Source of the DNA: Leptolyngbya sp. SIOISBB
GTDB lineage: Bacteria; Cyanobacteriota; Cyanobacteriia; Phormidesmidales; Phormidesmidaceae
Direction of reading: 5' to 3'
DNA: 64,000 nt
Assembly (NCBI GenBank): GCA_010671905.1
Contig: JAAHII010000001.1
Span: 3,038,001 to 3,102,000, forward strand
Under the pieces are notes generated by a model. The model was given only the letters and a program-made list of their open reading frames with translations. It did no database searches and had not been told where the DNA came from. Of this stretch, positions 56,259 through 64,000 are shown piece after piece. Made by a program: the position numbers and the translations under genes. Each line of letters opens with the position of its first letter. Position 1 is the first letter of the stretch.

Positions 56259-56704
56259 GCCGCCGCCGTCGCAAGCACAAAAAGCGGTTTGCCTGTGGGC
56301 ATCGCGGGTTTGGGCAATACTGTCATCGTTGCGCCGCTCGGCAAGCCCGAAACCGAGCCCAACTAGCTAGAAAAGAGCGCCAAAGAGTGGAGTGGCAGGC
56401 CACCTTTGCCGATGATGCAATTGATCTCAGAGGATTACCCAGGCATATTGCGCTTAAAACTCGACAGGTGTTGACTGAGTTATCAGAAGGCACCCATTAC
56501 TGGGAAGTGTCGGGCAAACGCCTACACATGATCCGCGAGGTGGTGCGGATTCCGATTACCCGACGTTATCGCCTACTATGTCACCACGATGGCACGACGG
56601 TAAAACCGCTGAAGGTCATGTCTCATGAGGAATACAATCCCCTGTTTCGTAACCCCAAACGGCTGTTGGCCAAGCTGTTTTCGCGGGATAGGTCGAAACG
56701 CTGA
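56255..56704 (+). CDS. Zinc-ribbon protein, basic, of unknown function
   Basis: 149 residues. A very basic N-terminus (MSRRRRKHKKRFACGHRGFG) contains a Cys-His/Cys-Cys knuckle, CGHRGFGQYCHRC. The C-terminal part (LSEGTHYWEVSGKRLHMIRE, VVRIPITRRYRLLCHH) resembles the core of RelE/ParE-like small RNases. It is coupled to the four-helix-bundle gene by an ATGA overlap, so it belongs to the RT-Cas1 module's operon or tail. Nucleic-acid binding is a reasonable inference. Confidence 0.65.
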   Translation: MSRRRRKHKKRFACGHRGFGQYCHRCAARQARNRAQLARKERQRVEWQATFADDAIDLRGLPRHIALKTRQVLTELSEGTHYWEVSGKRLHMIREVVRIPITRRYRLLCHHDGTTVKPLKVMSHEEYNPLFRNPKRLLAKLFSRDRSKR

Positions 56705-56871
56705 AACCCGCATAACTTCGTCGGATCTAGCGAATTCCTTATGCTGCAAGGGTTTGAGGGTGTTTTACAAGGCGTTTATTGAGAACGATTTGCAAATTTT
56801 TGCTGCATTTTGGCTATCCCCCGAAAATGCCAGGTTAGCATCCAGGCGTGGCAAGGGTTCTAGGACCCGGC
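56686..56871 (+). promoter_or_regulatory. CRISPR leader copy, solitary unit 2
   Basis: Closely similar to 44468-44655 (blocks AAACGCTGAAACCC, TCGTCGGATC, TTTATTGAGAACGATTTGCA, GGCTATCCCCCGAAAATGCC, GGCAAGGGTTCTA). It overlaps the very end of the zinc-ribbon gene. Confidence 0.8.
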
Positions 56872-56907
56872 CCTCAAAACTTCTTCGGAAGTTGAACTAA
56901 TGGAAAC
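56872..56907 (+). CRISPR. Solitary CRISPR repeat, unit 2 (no spacer)
   Basis: Identical in sequence to solitary repeat 1, including CCTCAAAACTTC and GAACTAATGGAAAC, so the two solitary repeats share variants absent from the main array. Confidence 0.88.
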
Positions 56908-56941
56908 GACGATTTTGTACATGTACAAAATCGTCGTTTCC
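56902..56941 (+). other. Long hairpin capping solitary CRISPR unit 2
   Basis: A perfect 40-base palindrome: GGAAACGACGATTTTGTAC pairs with its complement around AT. The first six bases are the repeat's 3' end (GGAAAC). Same design as 44681-44730 and 38253-38292, with different stem sequence. Confidence 0.9.
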
Positions 56942-56981
56942 GCTTTGATATAAATTTCGTTTTCAAAAACTTCTAAACTTG

Positions 56982-57470
56982 TTAACTTTCCATGTCCAGA
57001 CCTGAAAATCGTTCTGTTTTGATGTCCAAACTTGACTTCGGCGTTGCCTTTTTTCCCAAATCGGCAGCAGCATTACAGTCTCTCTCCATAGCGACTTTGG
57101 CCTTTGCCGATAGCGCCGCTCCCCCAACAACCTCCCTGGCCACCTCCGTAATTCGGCTCAAGTAGCCCTCCGACCTTCCCAGCACATGGGCTGCCCCATA
57201 CCAGCGCCAAAGCCGACCCAGATCTACACGACGCTGTCGCTTAGCATCTCTTCCTTGCAGATGTACCAATCGCTCATTCCAATCTTTGCCCTGATCAGGC
57301 GTCAACCTTTCTACCCCTGGAAATTGTTGAGCCAACCGCCACCCTCTCACTCTCTGGATAGATTTGGGGAATCCATAGAGGAATCCATACATGATGAGAT
57401 TTGTGTTGGATGTAGAGCAATCAATCTCAATAATGGCAACCGCTTCAAAACGCAGACCGTATAAGATCAA
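56982..57470 (-). CDS. Hypothetical protein
   Basis: Up to 162 codons, possibly starting at an internal ATG (MYGFLYGFPKSIQRVRGWRL). The product has a basic central part (RDAKRQRRVDLGRLWRWYGA) and a helical C-terminal half. No family recognised. It is divergent from the chlH-like gene with almost no spacer, so its promoter would overlap that gene. Coding status uncertain. Confidence 0.35.
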   Translation of the reverse strand: MILYGLRFEAVAIIEIDCSTSNTNLIMYGFLYGFPKSIQRVRGWRLAQQFPGVERLTPDQGKDWNERLVHLQGRDAKRQRRVDLGRLWRWYGAAHVLGRSEGYLSRITEVAREVVGGAALSAKAKVAMERDCNAAADLGKKATPKSSLDIKTERFSGLDMES

Positions 57471-57497
57471 AAGTATGTGAGTTCGAGGGACTCCAAG

Positions 57498-60400
57498 ATG
57501 CCCAGGATTGTTTTAATTGCTGGCTTTGAGACCTTTAACGCTGGGCTGTATCGGCAAGCCGCAGAGCAAGCAACCAAGCGCTGTCCTGAGTTGGAAATCC
57601 ACATTTTCAGCGATCGCGACATCACCCAAAAACCCGATGCGATCGCTGAGGCGCTTGATGGAGCGGACGTGTTCTTCGCTAGCCTGGTTTTTGACTATGA
57701 CCAGGTGCTCTGGCTACGGGAGCGAGTGCGGCAGATTCCCATTCGTCTGGTCTTCGAGTCCGCCCTAGAGCTAATGGCGCTAACCCAGTTGGGCAAGTTC
57801 GCGATCGGTGACAAGCCCAAGGGCATGCCCAAGCCCGTAAAGTTCATTCTCAGTAAATTTAGCAACGATCGCGAAGAAGATAAGCTTGCAGGCTACCTCA
57901 GCTTCCTGAAAGTTGGCCCCAAGCTACTCAAATACATCCCGGTCGGCAAGGTGCAAGATCTCCGCAACTGGCTGATGATCTACGGCTACTGGAACGCTGG
58001 CGGCCCCGAGAACGTTGCCGCCATGTTTTGGTTTCTGGGTGACAAGTACCTCAGCCTCACCGTCGATGACATCCCCGAAGCCGTCACTGCTCCCAACATG
58101 GGCCTCCTGCACCCGGATTATGAAGGGTATTTTGAGTCCCCCAAGGCGTATTTGGAGTGGTATGAGGGTCGTAGGGTCGCAGGATTTTCCAGGCAAGCCG
58201 ACCTGACGACCGATTCCCCCCATCCCCCCATCCCCGACTCACCCAGCAACCCAGCCACTCCTCCCCCACTTCCCCCCACTTCCCCGCTTCTCATCATCGG
58301 CATCCTCCTCTACCGCAAGCACGTCATCACTCAACAGCCCTACATTCCCCAACTGATTCGGGCGTTTGAGCAGGCCGGGTTGGTGCCCGTGCCGATCTTC
58401 ATCAACGGTGTGGAGGGGCACGTGGCAGTCCGGGATTGGTTGACGACGGACTATGAACAAGGGCAGCGATCGCGGGGCAATGTCCAAACACCCTCCCTGT
58501 CGGATCAGGCGGTGCGGGTGGATGCGATCGTCTCCACGATTGGCTTTCCGCTGGTGGGGGGACCGGCCGGATCGATGGAGGCGGGTCGCCAAACGGCAGT
58601 CGCTGTGCAGATTTTGACGGCCAAGAATGTCCCTTATTTCGTGTCGGCACCACTGCTGATTCAGGACATTCACTCCTGGACGCGGCAGGGGGTGGGTGGT
58701 TTGCAGAGTGTGGTGCTGTACGCACTGCCGGAATTGGATGGCGCGATTGACCCGGTGCCGCTAGGAGGACTGGTCGGTGAAGATATTTATCTGGTGCCGG
58801 AGCGGGTGCAGCGGCTCATCGGCCGGGTGAAAAGTTGGGTGTCGCTGCGGCAAAAACCGGTCGCGGCACGCAAACTGGCGATCGTGCTCTATGGCTTTCC
58901 GCCAGGGTATGGGGCGGCGGGCACCGCCGCTTTGTTGAACGTGCCCCAGTCGTTGCTCAACTTGCTCCAAACGCTACAAGCAGCAGGGTATACCGTGGGC
59001 GATTTGCCTGACGATGGCGAAACCCTCATTGAGTGGGCTCAAGCTGCCGACGAAGCCGACCCGAGACTACCCAGTTCACAAGAGGATTGGGTGCCGCGCG
59101 GTGCCAGCATCGTCAACGTCCGCCAGTTGGAGAAGTGGTTGGGCTATCTGCTCACCACCCGTGTCGCCAAACAATGGGGCGAGTTGACCCGCACGGGCAT
59201 CAAAACCTACGACGAGGACTTTTGGTTAGGCGGCGTTCAGTTAGGGAATGTGTGGATTGGAGTGCAGCCCCCGCTGGGACTGGCGGGTGACCCGATGCGC
59301 CTGATGTTTGAGCGCGACCTGACGCCCCATCCCCAGTACGCAGCCTTCTATCAATGGCTGCAAAAGGAGTTTCAGGCAGATGCGGTGCTGCACTTTGGCA
59401 TGCACGGCACAGCAGAATGGCTGCCGGGTTCTCCCCTCGGCAATACGGGCTATTCCTGGCCTGACATTTTGTTGGGCAACTTGCCGCATCTATATGTCTA
59501 CGCGGCCAACAATCCCTCCGAGTCAATGCTGGCCAAGCGCCGGGGCTATGGAGTCTTGATTTCTCACAATGTGCCGCCCTACGGCCGGGCCGGGCTGTAC
59601 AAAGACTTGGTGGCCCTCCGAGAGCTGATCGCGGAGTATCGCGAAGACCCTGACAAGAACGACGTTCTGCGGGAGGCGATCTGCAAAAAAATTACCGATA
59701 CCGGCCTCGCAACCGACTGTGCCTTTGCGGAAGCACGCCAGTTAGGCATGGACTTTACCCCCGAGACAGCGCGCCTGTTCAGTAAAGAGTCGCTGCTGCA
59801 CTACTTCGGCACCCTATACGAATATTTGCAGGTGTTAGAAAATCGCCTGTTTTCCTCGGGCTTGCATGTGCTGGGGCAAGTGCCGACTGCCGCCACCCGC
59901 TACAGCTACCTCGAAGCGTACTTTGGCGATGCCCTCAAGCCGGCGGTGCTGGAAAGGCTGAGTGCCTTGGATATGGCCGAGCTTGATCGCACCCAATGGC
60001 CGACTGTGATCGATGATCTGATGCTGCATCACTACCGGTCCAAACCCGAGGCGGCGCTGCGGGCAACCGTTCGTCCCAAAATCGAGGAAGGGCTGGAGAT
60101 TTGCGATCGCCTGACCCAAACCACCGACGAACTCACCAATCTCGTGCGTGGGCTGAATGGCGAATACATTCCCCCCGCACCCGGTGGTGACCTGCTGCGG
60201 GATGGGCCCGGTGTGCTGCCTACGGGACGCAACATTCACGCGCTAGACCCCTACCGTATGCCGTCCCCCGCCGCCTATGAACGGGGTCGCCGCATCGCAC
60301 ACCAAATTCTTGACCAGCACCAAGCAGAGCACGGCACCTGGCCCGAAACGGTGGCGGTAATGCTGTGGGGGCTGGATACCATTAAGACTAAAGGGGAAGC

Positions 60401-61397
60401 GATCGGGACGCTGCTGGAATTGGTGGGAGCCGAGCCGATCAAAGAAGGGACTGGGCGGATCGTGCGCTATGACCTGATTGCGCTGGCGCAGCTCGGGCAT
60501 CCCCGCATTGATGTACTGGGCAATCTGTCGGGCATCTTTCGCGATAGCTTTGTCAATATTCTGGAACTGCTGGACGATCTCTTTCGCCGCGCCGCAGAGG
60601 CGGATGAACCGGAAGACCAAAACTTCATTCGCAAACACGTCCTGGCGCTCAGGGCTCAGGGGGTCGAGAATCCGACGGCGCGGCTATTTTCCAATCCCAC
60701 TGGGGACTACGGCTCGCTGGTGAACGATCGCATCGTCGATGGCAACTGGGAATCGAACGAGGAATTGGGCCAGACCTGGCGCGATCGCAACGCCTTTAGC
60801 TATGGTCGCGGCGATCAAGGCCAAGCCCGCCCAGAAATCCTCGACAGTCTACTCAACACCACGGGCCGCATCGTCCAACAAATCGACTCGGTAGAATATG
60901 GCCTTACCGACATTCAGGAGTATTACGCCAACACCGGAGCACTCAAGCAAGCCGCCGAACAGCGCCAAGGTCGCCGCGTGACCGCCAGCTTTGTCGAAAG
61001 CTTTTCCCAAGATACGACGCCCCGCAAGCTGGAAGACCTGCTCCGCATGGAGTACCGCACGAAGCTGCTCAATCCCAAGTGGGCCGAGGCCATGACCGCC
61101 CAAGGCTCCGGGGGCGCGTACGAAATTTCTCAACGCATGACCGCCATGATTGGCTGGGCAGGCACGACGAATTTCCAAGACAACTGGGTCTATGACCAGG
61201 CGGCCGAGACATATGCGTTTGACCCAGCTATGGCTGAGCAGCTCCGTCAGGCAAACCCCGAAGCCTTTCGCAATATCGTGGGGCGGATGCTGGAAGCCCA
61301 CGGACGCGGCTATTGGGCAGCAACAGAGGAGGCGATCGATAAGCTGCAAGTGCTCTATGACCAGGCCGATGAGGTATTGGAAGGTGTCGCTTTATAA
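57498..61397 (+). CDS. Magnesium-chelatase H-type / CobN-like large chelatase subunit
   Basis: ~1,299 residues from the ATG at 57498 (an in-frame GTG lies at 57477). N-terminal DUF3479-like region MPRIVLIAGFETFNAGLYRQ, then the conserved core LHFGMHGTAEWLPGSPLGNT, LPHLYVYAANNPSESMLAKR, NVPPYGRAGLYKDL and the C-terminal FSYGRGDQGQARPEILDSLL. It inserts a metal (Mg or Co) into a tetrapyrrole with I and D ATPase subunits; a D-type gene is at 62322. The motif wording is closer to green-bacterial BchH-type paralogues than to the main cyanobacterial ChlH as I recall it. A Pro-rich loop (~residues 238-263) is coded by a C/T tract. Confidence 0.83.
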   Translation: MPRIVLIAGFETFNAGLYRQAAEQATKRCPELEIHIFSDRDITQKPDAIAEALDGADVFFASLVFDYDQVLWLRERVRQIPIRLVFESALELMALTQLGKFAIGDKPKGMPKPVKFILSKFSNDREEDKLAGYLSFLKVGPKLLKYIPVGKVQDLRNWLMIYGYWNAGGPENVAAMFWFLGDKYLSLTVDDIPEAVTAPNMGLLHPDYEGYFESPKAYLEWYEGRRVAGFSRQADLTTDSPHPPIPDSPSNPATPPPLPPTSPLLIIGILLYRKHVITQQPYIPQLIRAFEQAGLVPVPIFINGVEGHVAVRDWLTTDYEQGQRSRGNVQTPSLSDQAVRVDAIVSTIGFPLVGGPAGSMEAGRQTAVAVQILTAKNVPYFVSAPLLIQDIHSWTRQGVGGLQSVVLYALPELDGAIDPVPLGGLVGEDIYLVPERVQRLIGRVKSWVSLRQKPVAARKLAIVLYGFPPGYGAAGTAALLNVPQSLLNLLQTLQAAGYTVGDLPDDGETLIEWAQAADEADPRLPSSQEDWVPRGASIVNVRQLEKWLGYLLTTRVAKQWGELTRTGIKTYDEDFWLGGVQLGNVWIGVQPPLGLAGDPMRLMFERDLTPHPQYAAFYQWLQKEFQADAVLHFGMHGTAEWLPGSPLGNTGYSWPDILLGNLPHLYVYAANNPSESMLAKRRGYGVLISHNVPPYGRAGLYKDLVALRELIAEYREDPDKNDVLREAICKKITDTGLATDCAFAEARQLGMDFTPETARLFSKESLLHYFGTLYEYLQVLENRLFSSGLHVLGQVPTAATRYSYLEAYFGDALKPAVLERLSALDMAELDRTQWPTVIDDLMLHHYRSKPEAALRATVRPKIEEGLEICDRLTQTTDELTNLVRGLNGEYIPPAPGGDLLRDGPGVLPTGRNIHALDPYRMPSPAAYERGRRIAHQILDQHQAEHGTWPETVAVMLWGLDTIKTKGEAIGTLLELVGAEPIKEGTGRIVRYDLIALAQLGHPRIDVLGNLSGIFRDSFVNILELLDDLFRRAAEADEPEDQNFIRKHVLALRAQGVENPTARLFSNPTGDYGSLVNDRIVDGNWESNEELGQTWRDRNAFSYGRGDQGQARPEILDSLLNTTGRIVQQIDSVEYGLTDIQEYYANTGALKQAAEQRQGRRVTASFVESFSQDTTPRKLEDLLRMEYRTKLLNPKWAEAMTAQGSGGAYEISQRMTAMIGWAGTTNFQDNWVYDQAAETYAFDPAMAEQLRQANPEAFRNIVGRMLEAHGRGYWAATEEAIDKLQVLYDQADEVLEGVAL
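58208..58290 (+). repeat. C/T-rich tract inside the chelatase gene, in frame
   Basis: CCCCCATCCCCCCATCCCCGACTC-type sequence within the open frame, encoding PHPPIPDSPSNPATPPPLPP. It resembles the intergenic C/T tracts, so the repeat may have inserted into the gene or grown there. Confidence 0.65.
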
Positions 61398-61481
61398 GCG
61401 AGATCATCTTGCCCCTGGGAAGGATTCCGCTGCTATAACCAGCCCATATGGGACATTTCAAAACTAAAACCGTATCATGCT

Positions 61482-61985
61482 TCATCCTGAGGAAATTTGG
61501 GAAGAAGCTATTAGTCTTGTAAAGAAGAATCCGGACAACCCCAAAGTCCAGAAGAGCGCCACCAAATAGAGCGCTGAAGTTCGGGAGGAAAAGACTCCCA
61601 ACCCATTCAGAATGGAGATTCCAACAATAACAATTGTCAACCAAACAATGACTTGGGTAGTCCGACCAGAAGTCAGACCCGCCTGAGTGAAAGCATGAGC
61701 CCGAGTAATCCCACGAGCGGTCAGGAAAGTAGCAAAGAGAGCATACAGAATACTAGAGATTCTCCATACGACTGGCTCTGGAACCCCAAAGGCTGCAATC
61801 AAGAAGGGGGTCACTGACATAGCCAAGGCTGAGAGGCTAGTGGTGATCATCTGAGTTAAGCGGTGCAGCAGAAGCTGTGCTTCTAGTTTTTGGGTCCGTT
61901 CCCTAAAAACCCCCACAACTCCTGAGAAACCAGCGAATGCCGCTGATACCTCAGCGATAGTGAGAAGCAGATCCTGGTGCTGCAT
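61482..61985 (-). CDS. Integral membrane protein of unknown function
   Basis: 167 residues with four predicted transmembrane segments (ITTSLSALAMSVTPFLIAAF, ISSILYALFATFLTA, VIVWLTIVIVGISILNGLGV, LYLVALFWTLGLSGFFFTRL) after an N-terminal AEVSAAFAGFSGVVGVFRER. It lies between the two chelatase genes on the minus strand. No family named. Confidence 0.65.
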   Translation of the reverse strand: MQHQDLLLTIAEVSAAFAGFSGVVGVFRERTQKLEAQLLLHRLTQMITTSLSALAMSVTPFLIAAFGVPEPVVWRISSILYALFATFLTARGITRAHAFTQAGLTSGRTTQVIVWLTIVIVGISILNGLGVFSSRTSALYLVALFWTLGLSGFFFTRLIASSQISSG

Positions 61986-62321
61986 GGCAATCTTGACCGG
62001 ATGGTTTACCTGTCCTTAGCAATCATCTCTCATATGATCTTAGGAACACGCACGCACTGTCAGCAGCAGGAGTTGGGGCGCGTCAAGATGTACCACTGGG
62101 GGATCCCTTCCGAGTATGCAGCTTTAGTTTTGCAATTTTCCACCAGGCATTTCCAACCATAACTCTGAAGCGATGTAGTCCAAAATCAGTCCGTGACTTG
62201 TCTGTGAGCCTTAACGACCCAAATTTTTCCATGGCTAAAACTAAGCTATTCCGAGATAGAAATCCTAGTTGGGAAGGGCTCAAGCAATCCCCAACCGTCA
62301 ATCTAAAAACCAGCATGGGCA
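61986..62321. other. Intergenic region
   Basis: About 335 bases between the membrane-protein gene and the end of the chelatase D gene. I see no convincing gene, repeat or terminator. Confidence 0.4.
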
Positions 62322-64000
62322 TTAGAGGGGACGTAATTCGTCGATGACTTGCTGAGTGGTGGCGGCGATCTCGCGATCGCTAGCTTTAGGCAAGGCGTAA
62401 TAGGTACCCTGGGCCTGCTGGGCCAGTTCTTTGGCTAAGCCCTTGGAGCGGTAGGGGTTTTCGGTATCGATGACCAGCAGTTGCATGCCGAGCGATCGCA
62501 TCACTCCCGCAATCCGCAACAGTTCTGTTTTTGGGTCTGTCTTTTCCCCGTTCTCGTTCCCTGAGACTGCTCCTAACGATCGGCAGAGGGGAATGTTGGC
62601 GCGACCATCGGTGATCAGCACCGCAATCACCTGACCAATATCTTTGCTGCGTAGGGCGTTTTGTCCCGTGCGAATGGCCAAGGCGAGACCGTGGGCGAGG
62701 GGAGAGCCGCCGCCACAGGGCAGGCGATCAAGGCGGCGACGGGCAGCGGTAATGGAGCGGGTGGGAGGCAAAACGACATCGGCCTGTTCGCCCCCAAAGG
62801 TGATCAGGGCAATCTGGTCGCGGTGACGATACGCCTCCCCCAGCAGTTGCAAAGCGGCTCCTTTAGCGGCCTGCATTCGGTTCAGCGCCATGGAGCCAGA
62901 GGCATCCACGACGAAAATGATCAGGGCACCCGCCTTCCGGGCCAGCCGTTTGACCCGCACGTCATCAGATTCGATAATCAGGCGGCGACCGGGTTGGCGG
63001 CGATGACGCGCCTTTTGATGAGGGGCGGCAGCGCGCAAGGTCGCATCCACCGCAATCCGCTGCACCGGACCTTTGGGAAACATCGGTTTCACATAACGTC
63101 CCCGCGCTTGAGAAAAGATCAGTCCGCGACCTCCGGCTGGCCCTTTTTGGCGGCGCACTTTTTGGGCAAAGGCCAGGACAGTCGGATCGAGCACTACTCC
63201 CTCTGGCGTGAAAACAAACTTCTCAGGCAAGGAAGCGGTTTCGGGCGGGGGCGGCGCGGATTCTGGTTCGCCGGTGTCAGGGGCAGGGGGCGTTTTATCA
63301 GGCAATGGCGGCGGGGGCGGGGGCGATTCCACCGGTTGCTCGATCACGAGCGCACGGGGGACGATCGCCAGTTTCACCCCACAGCGCAAATCTTCAGCGG
63401 TCACCCTCAGCCGTCCATTGAGGGCAGCATGGGCTTTGGCAATCCGGGTGGCAAACAGCTCACCCCGATGCCCTTCCACCTGACCGCGCATGGCTTCTTG
63501 GACAAGATAGCCGATTTGCTCGTGAGTAATGTGCACCTGGGGCAACCATTCGCGAGCCAGCACGATTTGCAGTTTCAGGTCTTCAATCTCATCCGCATAC
63601 TGGGCCCAAAAAGTCTGGGGCGCATCCAGATAGGTTAACACCCGTTCCACGGCCGTCACGCGATCGTCCAGACTGAGAGGGGTATCGGCGGAGAGGGCGA
63701 TCGCGAAGCGGTCCACCAGATGCTCCCGCAGTTCCCCTTCCTCAGGATTGTAGGTAGCGATGAACAGCGGCCGACAGGGATGCTCGATGCTGATCCCTTC
63801 GCGCTCAATGCGGTTAATGCCCTCGGCCAAGATGGTCAGCAGTAAATTCGTGATGTGCTCATCTAACAGATTGATGTCGTCCACATACAAAACGCCCCGA
63901 TGCGCTGCCGCCAATAACCCCGGCTGCCAAACCGGTTCTCCCCGCTGAATCGAGCGGGTCACATCAACAGCACCCAGCAACCGATCTTCAGTCACGCCCA
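62322..64000 (-). CDS. chlD: Magnesium-chelatase D-type subunit (AAA + vWA), 5' end outside window
   Basis: At least 557 residues; the frame is open to the right edge. AAA+ part: [20 protein letters not shown] (Walker B region), [41 protein letters not shown] Pro-rich/acidic linker ([16 protein letters not shown]) follows, then a vWA domain with the MIDAS motif [13 protein letters not shown] and [11 protein letters not shown]. The D subunit couples the I-subunit ATPase to the H subunit. It probably forms a set with the H-type gene at 57498, although on the opposite strand. Walker A lies beyond the window. Confidence 0.87.
   Translation of the reverse strand, partial: GVTEDRLLGAVDVTRSIQRGEPVWQPGLLAAAHRGVLYVDDINLLDEHITNLLLTILAEGINRIEREGISIEHPCRPLFIATYNPEEGELREHLVDRFAIALSADTPLSLDDRVTAVERVLTYLDAPQTFWAQYADEIEDLKLQIVLAREWLPQVHITHEQIGYLVQEAMRGQVEGHRGELFATRIAKAHAALNGRLRVTAEDLRCGVKLAIVPRALVIEQPVESPPPPPPLPDKTPPAPDTGEPESAPPPPETASLPEKFVFTPEGVVLDPTVLAFAQKVRRQKGPAGGRGLIFSQARGRYVKPMFPKGPVQRIAVDATLRAAAPHQKARHRRQPGRRLIIESDDVRVKRLARKAGALIIFVVDASGSMALNRMQAAKGAALQLLGEAYRHRDQIALITFGGEQADVVLPPTRSITAARRRLDRLPCGGGSPLAHGLALAIRTGQNALRSKDIGQVIAVLITDGRANIPLCRSLGAVSGNENGEKTDPKTELLRIAGVMRSLGMQLLVIDTENPYRSKGLAKELAQQAQGTYYALPKASDREIAATTQQVIDELRPL

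Noticed and set aside
52793-56704. A diversity-generating retroelement
   Set aside because: The RT is fused to Cas1, and I saw no template/variable repeat pair or C-type lectin target gene; only the Avd-like fold is shared.
57498-61397. Naming the gene chlH outright
   Set aside because: The core motifs fit the H/CobN family, but paralogues for Mg and Co are not separable by eye, so I left the symbol empty.

Overview
The window looks like chromosomal DNA of a filamentous, non-heterocystous-type cyanobacterium (Leptolyngbya-like). HIP1 octamers (GCGATCGC) occur throughout. There are two FHA-type secreted proteins, a CHAT/TPR protein, xisH/xisI, Uma2 and DUF4058 genes, and a Mg-chelatase H/D pair. 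Much of the window is accessory DNA with many broken genes and insertion sequences. No rRNA or tRNA gene was recognised.

Layout. 0-13.5 kb is an exoprotein/protease region: two FHA-domain exoproteins, a trypsin-like protease split by two T-run indels, a subtilase, a lipoprotein, a CHAT protein and an IS5-family remnant. 13.6-21 kb is plasmid-like: a ParM-like partition operon faces a MobF relaxase-helicase across a candidate oriT. The relaxase is broken by an 11-bp tandem duplication and by an IS4-like insertion with a 9-bp target duplication. 21-33 kb is a type III-B effector operon on the minus strand: cas10/cmr2, cmr3, cmr4, cmr5, a cmr6-cmr1 fusion, a CARF-HEPN ribonuclease and a kinase-WYL protein. 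33.7-38.3 kb holds the leader and a 60-repeat CRISPR array. It is followed by cas4-cas1 (fused) and cas2. 40.6-52.6 kb is a degraded defence/accessory stretch: Uma2 genes, DUF4058 pieces, xisH/xisI, an HTH-NACHT NTPase, a MITE pair and an ISAs1 element. 52.8-57 kb is a second adaptation module: an RT-Cas1 fusion interrupted by one TAA codon, cas2, two Avd-like four-helix-bundle proteins and a zinc-ribbon protein. The Mg-chelatase-type genes close the window.

How it may work. The type III complex keeps the cyclic-oligoadenylate palm motif (GGDD) and has a CARF-HEPN effector next door. Cas10 lacks recognisable HD residues, and Cmr4 lacks the usual catalytic Asp by motif alignment. Antiviral output therefore probably depends on second-messenger signalling. 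No cas6 is present. The repeat carries a 6-bp UUCG-tetraloop hairpin followed by an AU-rich tail, which fits the RNase E-dependent maturation known for the III-Bv system of Synechocystis.

The most unusual observation is a pair of spacer-less CRISPR units at 44.47-44.73 kb and 56.69-56.94 kb. Each has a leader homologous to that of the main array and a single repeat, followed directly by a long perfect hairpin whose 5' arm is the repeat's own 3' end. The main array ends in the same kind of hairpin. One unit lies just downstream of the RT-Cas1 module. The other lies beside a decayed copy of the four-helix-bundle gene.

Several frameshifts map to homopolymer runs, so some broken genes could be sequencing artefacts rather than real pseudogenes.
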